From positions 81,988,852 to 82,052,851 of the forward strand of contig CM066736.1 of NCBI GenBank assembly GCA_033961575.1: a stretch of DNA of 64,000 nt, in the 5' to 3' direction. Made by a program: the position numbers and the translations under genes. Of the stretch, positions 31,691 through 43,000 are shown piece by piece. Position 1 is the first letter of the stretch. Every line of letters begins with the position of its first letter. Below the pieces are notes generated by a model. It did not search any database and was not told the DNA's origin. It saw only the letters and a list, made by a program, of their open reading frames with translations. This stretch comes from Aselliscus stoliczkanus (Eukaryota > Chordata > Mammalia > Chiroptera > Hipposideridae).

Positions 31691-31884
31691 AGTACCATGG
31701 CATGTATTTTGGCAACCCAAATTATTGTTAAACACAGTGATTTGAGTGACAAGGAAGCCCACATTGGATATTGATATTTAGGAACATTTTAGAATAGATG
31801 GAAGATATTACATAAATTACCTTTAATCTTAAAATTCTGTGTCATCTTGGTTGATGTCAACAGAGAGAAAAAATATCTATTATT

Positions 31885-32085
31885 GCTACAGAGCTTACAT
31901 AACACTTGAAATTTACAAAGTAGCATGCGTTGTCTCATTATGTCTTCCAAAAAAGATTTCAATGGAGGTTATAGAGTCCCTATTGTACAGATAAGGAAAC
32001 TGAACCTCCACCAGGTGAAGTGATTTGCCCAATGTCTCAACAGCTAATAAATGGCAGAAACAATACACAAACTAAACCCTTATAA
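31885..32085 (-). repeat. MIR SINE, antisense
   Basis: TTACATAACACTTGAAATTTACAAAG ... ACAGATAAGGAAACTGAACCTCC ... CCCAATGTCTCAACAGCTAATAAATGGCAGAAAC is reverse-complement MIR. Confidence 0.8.
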
Positions 32086-32479
32086 GCCTATTGTCCCCCT
32101 TCCCTCCACTAGACTGTGACTGACTCATAAATAAGTAACAGCTGGATGCGCCCTTAGAGGTGACCTTATCCAGAAAATGAGAATCAAATGTCCAGTGGTT
32201 TTTCTAGTGCTGTTTAATGTATACCTGGAACTAGAACCCAACTGAAGAGTTCACTGAGCAGAGCTGAATGGATGTATAGAGAGGAAGAGCGGGTCCCATT
32301 TTTCATTATTTTGTGGATCATAAGAAGATTTTACTATTCCAATGATTGCAAAGTATAAGTTATTTTTAGTTTTGAAAGTGACCTGGAGGTTGGATAACCC
32401 TCACCCAGCTGGCAGATACATTTCCATGGCAACCGATTATTAGGCAGAGATTGATTCCAGAGGCAGACAGTCTACATGT
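32086..32479. other. Unassigned DNA
   Basis: Nothing recognised. Confidence 0.4.
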
Positions 32480-32650
32480 AGAGCACTAATTTTCAGCTCT
32501 GGGTGCACATGACAGAACCATGGGGGAGCACTTAAAAAAACACTGAGGCCCAGGGTCCACCCTAGAGGTTCTGATTTAATTGGTTTGGAATATAGTCATG
32601 GTATCAAGGTTTTTAGGTTACTCAAATGATTCAAATGTGCCACTTGACTG
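32480..32650 (+). mobile_element. MER5A-like hAT MITE
   Basis: GCACTAATTTTCAGCTCTGGGTGCACATGACAGAACCATGGGGGAGCACTTAAAAAAACACTGAGGCCCAGG ... TCTGATTTAATTGGTTTGG matches MER5A order. The 3' half is eroded. Confidence 0.75.
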
Positions 32651-32909
32651 ACAAATACTCCTACAGAGCATGATTTTTAAAGACTATATATGGTTTATGT
32701 GGTTTTGCACCTTGGGAGAATGTCAAAGGATTTCAGCTATTTCAGCTTCCTGCTCTTTTTTTCTCCTCTCCCTCCCTCCCGCACGCCTTTCCTTCCCTCT
32801 GTCCCTCCCTCCCCTCCTTTGTTTTTTGCTCCTTCCTTTCCTTTTTTCCACAAATACTTACGGAGTACTCACTTTGATACACTGTTCAATGCTGTCACTG
32901 CAATGATCA
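32651..32909. other. Pyrimidine-rich stretch
   Basis: 32,750-32,850 is CT-rich (CCTCCCTCCC and TTCC runs). Open frames here are by-products of the bias. Confidence 0.5.
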
Positions 32910-33130
32910 TTGTAGTTTAAACCTCATTGCCTCCGGTCTACAATATTTGCCAGCTATCTAACTAGCCTACCTGCCTCCACTTATGCCCCCTCCAGCCCAG
33001 TCCCACACAGTTGCCAGCATATTTCTTCAAAAGTGCTTTACTGCTGAGACTCACTAAATCCCTTTGGTGGTCACATAGAAGATCAAGAGGAGGCTTCACA
33101 GTATGGCACACAAAGGTCTTAGAATCAGGT
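32910..33130 (+). repeat. L2 LINE fragment
   Basis: CAGCTATCTAACTAGCCTACCTGCCTCCACTTATGCCCCCTCCAGCCCAGTCC, then AGTTGCCAGCATATTTCTTCAAAAG, then CCTTTGGTGG follows the L2 3' region. Confidence 0.75.
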
Positions 33131-33880
33131 CCCTGTTTGCCTGTTCAACTTCATCTTCATTTTAACTCCTCAAATGAGGAAGTGAGACAGAATGTGGAGC
33201 CTGGCAGGAACAAGGACCAAGATCTCTTAACATCCATGAGAGTGCATGCATCATTCTGCCCCGCATTTCACAAAACAGTGGATGGAGTTTTGAAACTGGT
33301 AGTACTAAGAAATAAGCCAATGATGAAAAATGCTTCTGATTGCATTTTTAATTAGAAGCAAATAAGTAACAGTCATTAATCTTTCTCTTGGCAGAGCTCT
33401 TTTCCTGGAGGAGTGAGGAGATGGTTGCTGGAACATGATCTTTTCTTTCATTAAAAGGTAGGGGCAAATATTGCCAGTGGCAATTTTTTTGGGGATCTGA
33501 ATTTTAGGTCACTTTTTCTTCCTTTTTAATTTCTATCTGTACTTCTTATTAGAAAATACTCTAATAGGTTTCTCGCAAAACAATGGAAACCTTTCACATT
33601 GTATTGTATTCCTATATTTTAAAAAAGAAAATGTCAAGAGAAGAAAATGAAATCTCTTTTTTTAGACAGCAATGCTGATTACTGAAAGTTATGCTATTTG
33701 AGCTGAATGTTGCCCAGGCTTCAGAGACAAGCCTGTGATGTTCTCAGTTTTGGGTGAAGGGTCCATGCATAACTTGATGGGTGCAGACTACAGGGTACAA
33801 GTCTGCATCCTGAAAGATTTGGCAAGTTGGCAATTGTGTTTGGTCTGGATCAGTTTTGACTTCCCAGGGAGTCTGAGCTG
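33131..33880. other. Unassigned DNA
   Basis: Nothing recognised. Confidence 0.4.
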
Positions 33881-33884
33881 AGAT

Positions 33885-33975
33885 GTTTTTTTTGTTTTTT
33901 GTTTTTAGCATTTTTGTTTGTTTTTTTTGTTTGTTTTTAGCATTTTTGTTTGTTTTGAAACATTTTCTTTTTTTG
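33885..33975. repeat. T-rich tract with internal duplication
   Basis: A unit containing TTTTTAGCATTTTTGTTTG occurs twice (about 33,902 and 33,936) in a T/G tract. The 105-codon minus-strand frame across it (33,744-34,061) is lysine-rich for this reason. Confidence 0.8.
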
Positions 33976-34289
33976 TTTTTAAATAACATCAATCTAAGTG
34001 GCAGCATCCAATCTTTGATACTCCTTTCAGTCTGCAGTTGACTGACAACTGGGGAGGACATAGGCCAAGCCTAAATAAAGGACTCTGATCCCAAAGAAAG
34101 GGATTAGAGCAAAAGTGGGAGATCAAGAAAAAGCCTCACTCATATGTATGGTGTGAATTTCAAGGCAGGGACTAGAAGAGCGGGTAGAGGGAGTGTTCCT
34201 TCAATGCATCCCAGATGTCTGTATGGATCATAGGATAGAAAACAAATTCTAAATCCCATTGTCCTGGAAAACCTGAAGCTACCGACATA

Positions 34290-34400
34290 CTTATTAATTT
34301 ATACTGTTGGGCAAGTTCATTTTCCTCGTGTTTTGATGACCTCTTCTATAAAACTGAGGAGATCCTTTAATCACCTTCCTCAGAGACCTGGATATTGGGA
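34290..34400 (+). repeat. MIR fragment (weak)
   Basis: GGGCAAGTTCATTTTCCTCG ... CTTCTATAAAACTGAGGAG follows part of MIR. Confidence 0.4.
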
Positions 34401-35524
34401 AAATGAGACCAGGCATTGTCATTGCTCCTCTCTGTGACCAGCAGGGCCATCTTAAATGACTCAGACAAAATTGCTTCCATTCGGTGATGTGCATTTCAAT
34501 TGTAAAATATTGCTTGGAAATAATACTACCTTACAGCATACAGTATATAGAAACATTAAACAGTAAAAATGGATCATGTATGATGTAAGTTTTCTTTTCA
34601 ACCATTCCTTTTCTGAAATGCCAAACCCAGCATCAGTCCTCAATGATACTGGTATAATTTTATGATTTTCTATTGTAAGAGTTGCTTTTTATTTAGGTTG
34701 CATGAATGTAGAGTTTGGGCCTTAGCTTTGGTTTTTCTTAGGTGGGATTTTATACCTTTTTACTCTCATCAGTAACTTCCATCCAGAAAAGAATGTGGTC
34801 AAATGGGACTACATATGCCACAAATGAAATACTAAATATGGCATATGAAACTAATAGCCCAGGTGTGTTTGAAAGTAATTTTTATAACAAACTACATGGA
34901 CAGCCTGAACAAATGAGCAGATATTAGTCCCATTAGACTATCTGTCCTCTGACTTTTAAAACATAGATACTGTAGGTATTTCCAGACCTTGCTGGTGGAG
35001 CGTATACTCCTAAAATTCCCCTCAGTTGAATTGCTTCTAGAGAAGATAGAAAAGTCTACAGGTGTGTGAATGACCCACTGAGATCTAGCTGGACTGGCAG
35101 GTTCTAGAATCTTGAAAGGCTGTGGTGAAATGAGAAAGATGTATGAGCACATGGCACAGTGTGTAAAATACACATGTAAGTTTCAGGGTTAAGGATGGGG
35201 AGAAAGTTAAGGTCTACTAGAATGGACATGTAAGATCTCCCAGTGAGCATGAGTAGTCGGAAACCAAAGCGGTGTTATGGACTGTTGCATTGATTTGCTT
35301 TATGGTACAATGTAATGCATATTTATAAAACATTAAAGGCGGGCATACCATTCTTTAGGTTCATAAAACAGGAGGCTTGGATGCGAGACACTGGAATCAG
35401 CACTTCTCCAGTGTTCACCTGCTACCCTCCATACTAGGCTTTCGGCATGAGGCCAAGAGCGCGGGCAAGGAAGCCAAACTCAGAGATGGCACGGACTATC
35501 TTCTTTACCTTACCCTGCTTCTAG
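34401..35524. other. Unassigned DNA
   Basis: No gene or repeat family recognised. Confidence 0.4.
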
Positions 35525-35700
35525 GTCTGTGGTTCTCAGACTTCAGTGTGTATCAGAATCATAGGGAGGGCTTGATAAAACACAAGGATGGATCTATACC
35601 CCCAGGAGTCATAACTGAGTAGGTCTGGGGTGGGACTTGAGGACTGGCCTACCTGACCGGCCCTCCAGGGGATGCCAGTGTTGGCCCCTGATCTGCGATA
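35525..35700 (+). mobile_element. MER3-like hAT-Charlie MITE
   Basis: TGTGGTTCTCAGACTTCAGTGTGTATCAGAATCATAGGGAGGGCTTGATAAAACACAAGG ... GAGTAGGTCTGGGGTGGGACTTGAGGA ... CCAGGGGATGCCAGTG follows MER3 over nearly its full length. Confidence 0.85.
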
Positions 35701-35864
35701 CCAATTTTCTGTAGATCTTTCCCCGACCTCACTCTATCCAAAAGACGTAGATATGGAGAAGTTAAGATATCTTAATGAAGTCAACCTCTGCCAGACTCAT
35801 AACTTAAGAGTTTTCCTTATATAGAAATATCTGAATTCTAGCTGAAACCCTGAATTATTATGCT

Positions 35865-35985
35865 CTAACACCCTAGGCTTGTAGAAATGAGGCGAATCAC
35901 CCAAGGTCACAGTATGTGGCAGAGGCAGGATATACACCCACATCTCGACCCCAGACCCAGGACTGTTTCTTATGATTGGGAGTCC
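35865..35985 (-). repeat. MIR SINE, antisense
   Basis: GTAGAAATGAGGCGAATCACCCAAGGTCACAGTATGTGGCAGAGGCAGGATATACACCC is reverse-complement MIR. Confidence 0.75.
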
Positions 35986-36639
35986 TGGGCTGAGTGACTC
36001 CTTAGAACCAATATTACAATGAATGCAGAAAATTACACTGAAATGCTATTCTAGTATAAATAGAAGGGAGTGAAATGAAGTTAGGGAAAGCTCATAGCCC
36101 TGACTGTCAGTGAGACCATTGACAAATCTGTGTCAGAGGCACTCCATCAAAGCCTGGACAGGCTCATTTCTTCTGCTTGTCTTTATTTTACCTGGGCCAT
36201 CTGGCTGCATTCTGCTCTTCCAGGGACCGTGGGGGTATTTTGAGTTGTTTTTCTTTATAAAATAAAGAAATAAAACATAAAAACAGATTTCATTGTTGAG
36301 GAAAGATAAATTTGCAGAAACATCAAAAAAGCAGTCATAGTTAGGTTTATATCTTTAGAGCCATCAGTCTACTTGGGATCATACAAAATACTAGCTTTTC
36401 TCATGTGCAACTGATAGAATAAGCAAATGGAAAAACTCAAAAGGAATAAGTGGAAGTGAGTATCTTTCTTATTGGCTCTCCTTAAACTTCACCTAGGCTC
36501 ATGCTTCCCCACAGATCCTTATGGTCCCTAAGTGATTATTTTTAATCAAGGTATTTTTTCCAAGATAATTTAATCCTAAAGGGAACTCTGGTGCCAGCTG
36601 CTCCAATGATAACATTTATTTCACATCTACCACCTTGTG
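35986..36639. other. Unassigned DNA
   Basis: Nothing recognised. Confidence 0.4.
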
Positions 36640-36785
36640 CTTGGAAGAGCAGTGAGGTATAGTAAAAGCGACCCAAAACCTATGGTGCTAAGTTGAGAAA
36701 TTAGTTGAGTTTTGCTAACTAGTTTCTGCTAAGATGTAATTTCTTGGATCCTCAGTCTCTTTGTCTTTAAGTTACAATAATTACA
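36640..36785 (+). repeat. MIR fragment (weak)
   Basis: GAGCAGTGAGGTATAGTAAAAG, then TTTCTTGGATCCTCAGTCTCTTTGTCTTTAAGTTACAATAATTACATTGAC follows MIR loosely. Confidence 0.4.
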
Positions 36786-36959
36786 TTGACCTTGGCTGAA
36801 AGGAAAAGTTTTCACCCATATAAAATGATCTGTAACCTGTCAATTCTATAAAAATGGAAGGCATTATTATTAGTTCTTGATAATGATGAATAAAATATTT
36901 TTCATCATTCTCTCTCCCCTGCCTCCCCTCTGGACAACTTTGGATTATCATCCTCTCTT

Positions 36960-37460
36960 TCAAAGGAATCAGAAATGCATTGCTTGTTTATTACCCAGGA
37001 GCAGTTAACATTTCCCAATATAGGGAGATGCTTAATACATGTGAACGGGCCGGGAGCAGGGGGGCCCGAGGGTGATGACTCATCTCATTCTCCAGAATTC
37101 TCATGGAGAAAAACATTAAGTATTTTCTGCTGACTGAATTGAAGGCAAACGGGAGGGGTGGGAATTTAGAAACTCTATGCGGAAGAGTATCGACTTGGTG
37201 CTGCATTACTTTAACGGGCCATAAGTTATCAAGGCAAATGTAAACCTAGCCAATCAATCAGTTTCTCTATTAGTGTCATGCAGCCCACCAGGGGAAGGGC
37301 TAGACCCAGTGTGTTCACTATTGACTTCAGTTATTGCACAACCCAGCAAATTGCGTCCTGTTATTTTTACATCACCCATGCAAAAACTAGATTCTGGTAA
37401 GATTAAATAGCCCAGGTACAGTACACAGTCAGTGAATAGCCAAACCAGGCTTTGCCCCCA
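36960..37460. promoter_or_regulatory. Candidate conserved non-coding / regulatory block
   Basis: I see no repeat family here. It has mixed composition with intact short motifs: an AP-1-type TGACTCA at 37,076-37,082, a forkhead-type TGTAAAC at 37,239-37,245, and CCAATCAATCAG just after. Such words also occur by chance, so this is only a candidate enhancer-like block. No promoter or transcript is implied. Confidence 0.2.
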
Positions 37461-37554
37461 TCTTTGGGGCTCCCCTGGGTGGAAAGACTTCAGAGTAGAA
37501 TGGTTCAGCATGCATACTGTTGGAACAAATTCTGTGGGTTTCAGTTTCCAGTGT

Positions 37555-37690
37555 GTAACTTAAAAGCAGTGTGCTTGGGTGTGTTATTTGATTTCTGTGC
37601 CTCAGTCCCCTTTGTTGTAAAAAGACATGATGATGTTTCATAGGGGTAATAGAAAGATTAAATATGTTGAAACCTGCAAAACACACAGTA
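37555..37690 (+). repeat. MIR SINE
   Basis: GTGTTATTTGATTTCTGTGCCTCAGTCCCCTTTGTTGTAAAAAGACATGATGATGTTTCATAGGGGTAATAGAAAGATTAAATATG matches the MIR core and tail. Confidence 0.7.
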
Positions 37691-37774
37691 CATACAAAGC
37701 CCCAATTCTAATTATCTATCATTTAGCATATAGAGTAGAGTTGTCCTCTAAATCTGAGTTTCTACCAAGTTAGC

Positions 37775-38340
37775 CATTTATTCCAGAAAGCTTTACAGAG
37801 CATATTCTGTTTGTCAGGTGTTGTACTAGGAACTAGAGCCCCTTCTTCTAGATAATGATATGACAGTGATTAGGTGATATGATTTCGCCTTCAGTTAATT
37901 CATCATCAGAGTTTTGTGAGGGGTCTGATTCTATCACCATCAATTAAATTCTCCAACAGAGGCACAATCATGGAACAGTGAGGAGAAGCATGCAAGGGTT
38001 ATCAAATAGACTCAGAGGGGATCTGGTGAAACTCCATGGAGTCAGTACCTTTTAATTGGAGCTTGATGCACTCTTCAGTAGAATCTAATGATTGAGAACG
38101 GATATTACAGAGAGACTAACCAAAAGGATGAAGCCATAAAGGCATACCACTACATGGTATGCTTAGAGAATTTCCAAAAGGAGAAAAGCAATGATCAGAA
38201 GGAGAAATAGAAATGAAGGTGGAGATGTTAATTAAGAAAGATTGCAAGCCATAAGCAGTTTAGAATTATTCCTGAGAGCCATGGGAAAACACAGAATTTT
38301 TTTCCATAGAGAAGTGCCACCGTCAGATTTCCATTTTGCT
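37775..38340 (-). repeat. L2 LINE, antisense (diverged)
   Basis: TTTATTCCAGAAAGCTTTACAGAGCATATTCTGTTTGTCAGGTGTTGTACTAGG at the left, and GCAGTTTAGAATTATTCCTGAGAGCCATGGG ... GAAGTGCCACCGTCAGATTTCC at the right, are antisense L2 phrases. The middle is eroded. Confidence 0.55.
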
Positions 38341-38519
38341 TTTTAATTTTTGTTTCTCTTTCACCATCTTCCATATCTCTGCCCCTCTTCCTTTACAAAT
38401 AAGATTAAAGGCAGTGTATTCCTTTGTTAGACAATAACATGAATAACAATACAAAGAATAGATGCTGTGAAAGTGTCAGGGGGGCCATTGAAGACCAGGA
38501 AGCTACAGAGGGCACTCTG

Positions 38520-39100
38520 AGCAGATGAGAAATTGAGTGAATACATATTTATGAAGTCCTAATATGTACAAAGTATCATTCTAAAAGATAAGAAAACACA
38601 CTAGTTTTATAAAAACCCCACAAGAACCTTATATTCTGGTGTAAGGAGACAAAAAATAAGTAAAAACACAAATATGTATATATGTTAGATGATGACATAC
38701 TATAATAAAAATAAATCAGAGAGGGGGAAGATTAGAGCTGCCATGTTACATGGTTGGGAGTGAGGGAGGTTGGTCCTACTATACCTAAGATGGTTCAGGT
38801 ATGATTTAAGCAAAGACATGAGGATTTGAGAATTGAGGCATACTGATGCTTGTGGGAATAATATTCCAAGCAAGAGGAGCTGCAAGTCCCAGAGTTGGGA
38901 ACATGGACTACAAGAAGAACAAGGTAACTGGAGCGTAATCAGCCAACGGGAGAATTGTAGGAGATAAGGTCAAAGAGGTAAATGGGCCATTGGGTAAATA
39001 AGGTCAGATTTTGTAGAATCCTACAAACTGCTGTGAGAGCTTTGGCTTTCCCTTTAAATGGAAGTGGGAGGCTATTGAAGGATGGCTTATAAGAATTAAA
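38520..39100 (-). repeat. L2 LINE, antisense
   Basis: Antisense L2 phrases in order: ACATATTTATGAAGTCCTAATATG, CATTCTAAAAGATAAG, AAGCAAAGACATGAGGATTTGAG, ATTCCAAGCAAGAGGAGCTGCAAGTCC, ATTGTAGGAGATAAGGTCAAAGAGG, GGTCAGATTTTGTAGAATCC, GAGCTTTGGCTTTCCC. Confidence 0.85.
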
Positions 39101-39129
39101 AAAAAAAATCCATACACATAGGAAAAAAG

Positions 39130-39540
39130 CAAATTATTTTATAACTATGGTAGTCACCAAAAATAGCTCTGATCTTCCTTAATGAATAAATGGCAGTTCT
39201 ATAGCCTTGGAATGACCAGGACAGTTTTAAATTTGTTTAACCAATCAAAGACAATATACCTCATTGAATATTCTTTGCAAGCTTCTCACTTCTGAAAGTC
39301 AAACCACTTGGGAAAGGACACTCAGTCCATGAACAAACTCCCGAGTGAAGACAAATCAAGTCTCCTCCATGTAGTGATATTTCCCCAGCTTACGTCAACC
39401 CTTTTGGGCTTCTGAAAAGTCTTCCAGTTTCTGAAATCCATACTTCGGCCAATCTGTTCAGAAAGACTGTGCCTCACCAGCAAACTCTCTCTTACTTAAG
39501 TAAGCAATAAATTCAGCTTTGTGACATTGCTTGTTAGTTT
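39130..39540 (+). repeat. Possible LTR-like repeat
   Basis: Ends TAAGTAAGCAATAAATTCAGCTTTGTGACATTGC, with a polyadenylation-type AATAAA near 39,507, as in retroviral or MaLR LTR 3' portions. Without clear TG...CA ends or a target duplication the call is weak. Confidence 0.25.
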
Positions 39541-40819
39541 GTATGTTTGTTTCAGAGATTGACTGGTGGCCTTGTTCTTAAAATTCATGAGGGCAGAAAT
39601 GCTGCAAACCTAACACACAAATACTCTCTATTATGTATCTCCAGCCGTACAGGAGTAGGTGCTGCCCAGGACTTGAGAAAATCATGTCAATGCCAACACT
39701 CCATGGCTAGGGTAAAGAAGTATAACTAGGAAAGTGGTATTTGAAATCAGTTCATAAAATATTCAGATGATAGAGTCAGCAGAAGTTTAAAATTAATTCT
39801 ATGAAGAGAGGGAAAGAAAATGAAAAATAAATAACTCCAATGTTTTCATATTGTTACACATGGGTAGGTCGATGGAAGTGCCAATAACTGAAATAAGGAG
39901 AGCAGGAAACGAAGCAAATTTGAAATGTAAAGATACTCTTTTGGACGTGTTGCTTTTTTTGTCCATAATGTACCTACAATAAGGCCTTGGAGGTATGCTG
40001 CAAAGCATTTCACTTCAGACAAACTCGAACATCCTGGTGAGTGCTTTACGCATTTACAAGTCACTCAAACATTTGCAATAATGAGTGGAAGAGTGAGTTT
40101 AATCCTTGAGTGAACAAATGTCTGATTAAGTGAATGACTGAGTATTTGAAAGAATATGTGAATGAACAAATAAATATTTTAAAGAATTAATGGGGATGCA
40201 ATAGCTGTTCCCACCCAAAATCCTGAAGCAGATTTGAGAGTTGGTTTGCATATTTCAAAAACCAATGTATCAGCAGAGTAGGCAGCCTCAGCCTAACCAG
40301 AAATGAAAAAAACAAAACAAAACAAAAAAAACAGAAATACCTGCAAACCCAGTTGCTTGTGAGACTTAATTAATGACCTTTGTTGAATACGTCTGCACAT
40401 ATTAATCAGCAGCAATTCTGTAGCTTGTCAGTCAGAATAGACTTGGACAGAGGACTCCAGAAAGATCCAGAACAGCTTCATCTTCATCAATCAAAATCAG
40501 CAAGGAAAATATCAAAATTGAACCAGGTATACTCAAGGCTGGCCTCTGCAGCTTCTGATGGCTTCTCTTGTAAAGCACTCCCACTATCTCCCGCTTCTGT
40601 AAGCCAATAAATGTGTATACTGACCTAAATATTCCCAACGAGAGGTCAAAGGACTGCATTTTTTGGCCAAGCTCTGACATTTTTATGAGCAAATCAAATA
40701 ACCTTTATGGTTCTCAGAGTTCTCATCTATTAAGAAAAGGCAGGTTAAGTAGCTATGCTGTAGTCAACCCAGAGTTTTGCAAAAATGTTAAAAGGAATAT
40801 TTTTTCATTGCTTCTTTAA
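39541..40819. other. Unassigned DNA
   Basis: No gene recognised. A short AAAAC/oligo-A run lies at 40,308-40,331. Confidence 0.4.
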
Positions 40820-40960
40820 TGTGTTTATTCATTCAGCAAGCCTTTATTGAGAACTACCAGTGCCAGGTATGAGGAATACAGAAGTAAGCAAAAGCAAACA
40901 TGGTTTCTGCTCTTCCATGGTTTAGAGTTATGTGATGGAGCCTAGCTATTTGGTAATATT
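40820..40960 (-). repeat. L2 LINE fragment, antisense
   Basis: TTTATTCATTCAGCAAGCCTTTATTGAGAACTACCAGTGCCAGGTATGAGGAATACAGAAGTAAGC ... TGGTTTCTGCTCTTCCATGGTTTAGAG is antisense L2. Confidence 0.8.
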
Positions 40961-41029
40961 TAAAAGAACTAGATGAATACCATGCATTTATCTGTGACAT
41001 TCTCATGAACAACTCATTTGCTTTATTGC

Positions 41030-41507
41030 TTTTGGGCTAATTTTTTTTTAAGATTTTTATTGGGGGAATTGAGGGAGGGGAACAGCATTGGGGAACCAGG
41101 GAAGGGGAACAGACAAATTGCTGTCCTTTTGTTCTTCAGTCTGGTTGTGGAGGACGTCGTTTCACTGACCCATGTTGGTATCATCATTGCGCTGTTCCAG
41201 GGTGAGGCAGATCAGTTGCCGGCCTCTGCATGGCTGCTCACCGCGGCTCTTGGCAGCTTACACCAGCTGCCAGCTGCTCATGCTAGCTACCGGCCACTCA
41301 GTGTAGCCTATGGCAGCCCACTGCAGCAGGGGCTGCAGCTATGCCATCCCTGGGACTCACAGCTCAGCTCCAGGTGGAGCTGTTGTTCACCATTTTAGCT
41401 GTAGAGGGCAGTGTCACTGGCCCTCATATGTGGGATGTGAACGAGGCCGCTGGCGTCCCAAGCCAGCTCTTAACCAACGCACCACTCGACCTGCCCTTTT
41501 TGGCTAA
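41030..41507 (-). mobile_element. Long composite tRNA-derived SINE, antisense
   Basis: Flanked by TTTTGGGCTAA (41,030-41,040) and TTTTTGGCTAA (41,497-41,507), an 11-bp duplication with one mismatch. The body 41,041-41,496 begins with the oligo-T complement of the A tail, then AAGATTTTTATTGGGGGAATTG. It ends with the complement of the SINE head (CTTAACCAACGCACCACTCGACC). It shares the extra approximately 300-bp body with the copy at 25,701-26,151. The 126-codon open frame at 41,018-41,398 is inside the SINE. Confidence 0.88.
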
Positions 41508-41689
41508 AATTTGATTCACTCAGTAAATTTCACTTAGTTAATCTCATGGAATCTGTAGTTTAAAAAATCACGTTACCTGAATGTGTGCATGTGTAGGGGT
41601 GAGGAGATAGAAAGAGTGTCCATGATGTACTGTACTTGGGGGCCCTGGATTAGCTATGTAACAGCTTAGCCTGTGATGATGCCTGGTGC

Positions 41690-41800
41690 TTAGGGACTTG
41701 GGCTCCAGTATCCAGGCTTTAAAAATCTGCTCCACCACCTACTAGTTATTTGACTGAGCAATTCACTCATCCTCAGCAAATAAACTAAGTTTCACGTGCC
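41690..41800 (+). repeat. MIR fragment
   Basis: TGCCTGGTGCTTAGGGACTTGGGCTCCAGTATCCAGG ... TGCTCCACCACCTACTAGTTATTTGACTGAGCAATTCAC follows MIR 5' and core phrases. Confidence 0.6.
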
Positions 41801-41804
41801 ATTT

Positions 41805-41960
41805 GGTGTGAACATCATACACAAGACTTTCTTACTTCGTTCTCCCAACAGCTCTGGGAGTAGGCATTATTATTCCCTAGCATTCCTTCTGACAGGTAAG
41901 GAAACTGAGATTGCAGAAGTAAATACAAAAGACTCAGAGCTTCTAACTGGTGGAGGTGGG
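41805..41960 (-). repeat. MIR fragment, antisense
   Basis: TTCTCCCAACAGCTCTGGGAGTAGGCATTATTATTCCC ... GACAGGTAAGGAAACTGAGATTGCAGAAG is reverse-complement MIR. Confidence 0.75.
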
Positions 41961-42339
41961 TACCTGGTAAAATGCAAACAGGGTCTTGACCTCAAGACCA
42001 GCTTTCTATTTATCATCACACAACCTCTGTACCCTTGGCATCTCTCCTTTGTATCAGCCACTAAGCACTAGGTAGTGGTCACCCCACCTCTGCTGAGGAA
42101 GCATCTCTGCAGTAAGGACGAATCGGACCTTCCGTCTAGCTCTGTGCGCTCCATTTCCCCTGTCGCAGGTGTATTTCTGCAACACCAATTAATCTTGCCC
42201 TTCTCTGAATTTCAAAGCTGCCAAAACCTCTCCTCATTGTCAGAAGATATCTCAGAAACCTCATTTTCAACGTGTTCTCCAATAACAGCAGCGATTATTC
42301 TTAATCATTATTCATACTAATTTGATGCTTCAGCGAGAG
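41961..42339. other. Unassigned DNA
   Basis: Nothing recognised. Confidence 0.4.
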
Positions 42340-42760
42340 TATGTATTATGCTTGTCCTTCCTAATTTTTTTTTCCTTTCTTGTTTTTAAACTGTAAGTGA
42401 GAATCAATGTAAGGGATTGATGTCAAGCTTTAGGTAGCTATTAACACGACTAGAGTTATCTAACCTTATTACATTGATTGCAGTTTCTCTTCTGTATCAT
42501 CCAGCAAGCCCTCAAATTGATTTTAAAATGCTGCTATTGACCTACAGATTCTTAACAACAGGAGGTTTAAATGCTTTTCATTGTTATGCTTCCTGCCTAT
42601 AATACCAATTACTGTTCCAAGTTTGCAGCTGGGGCCTGAATTCCATTGTAAATTGCAGTTCAGAGTCAAGGACTCAGTGTGAAAGAGGGGCCACCTGTCA
42701 TTCCGCTTCAACTCTCACACCCGAAAGAAATCCCTTGTCCACATTTGTGCTGGAGAGCCA
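42340..42760. promoter_or_regulatory. Candidate conserved non-coding block
   Basis: No repeat family recognised. AT-rich words such as ATTAGA and TTAAT and a balanced composition resemble developmental non-coding elements in other mammals. This is an impression only; nothing functional is visible. Confidence 0.15.
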
Positions 42761-42834
42761 TTGGGTTTCTACTTGACTGAGGTCTGGGAGCTGCTATTAA
42801 ATCAAAGAGGAGCATGGGAGAACTTGGGCTGAGG

Positions 42835-43000
42835 GCTCAAAGGACCTGAGTTTAAACCCTTTCTCTGCCACCAACTAATTCTGTGGCTGTAAGTATAATG
42901 CCTGATCTGTCGAAGTCTCAGTCTCTCCATCTGTAAAATCAGGACATTAGGCTCCATCTCAGGAAAAGTAGTATCTATCTCAAATAAGAGTCAGTGCTAG
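42835..43000 (+). repeat. MIR SINE
   Basis: GACCTGAGTTTAAACCCTTTCTCTGCCACCAACTAATTCTGTGGCTG ... GTCTCAGTCTCTCCATCTGTAAAATCAGGACATTAG is a clear MIR. Confidence 0.85.

Noticed and set aside
33744..34061. Lys-rich 105-codon frame resembling a nuclear basic protein
   Set aside because: Complement of a T/G-rich low-complexity tract with an internal duplication.
41018..41398. 126-codon plus-strand open frame
   Set aside because: It lies almost wholly inside an antisense SINE and has no protein similarity I recognise.
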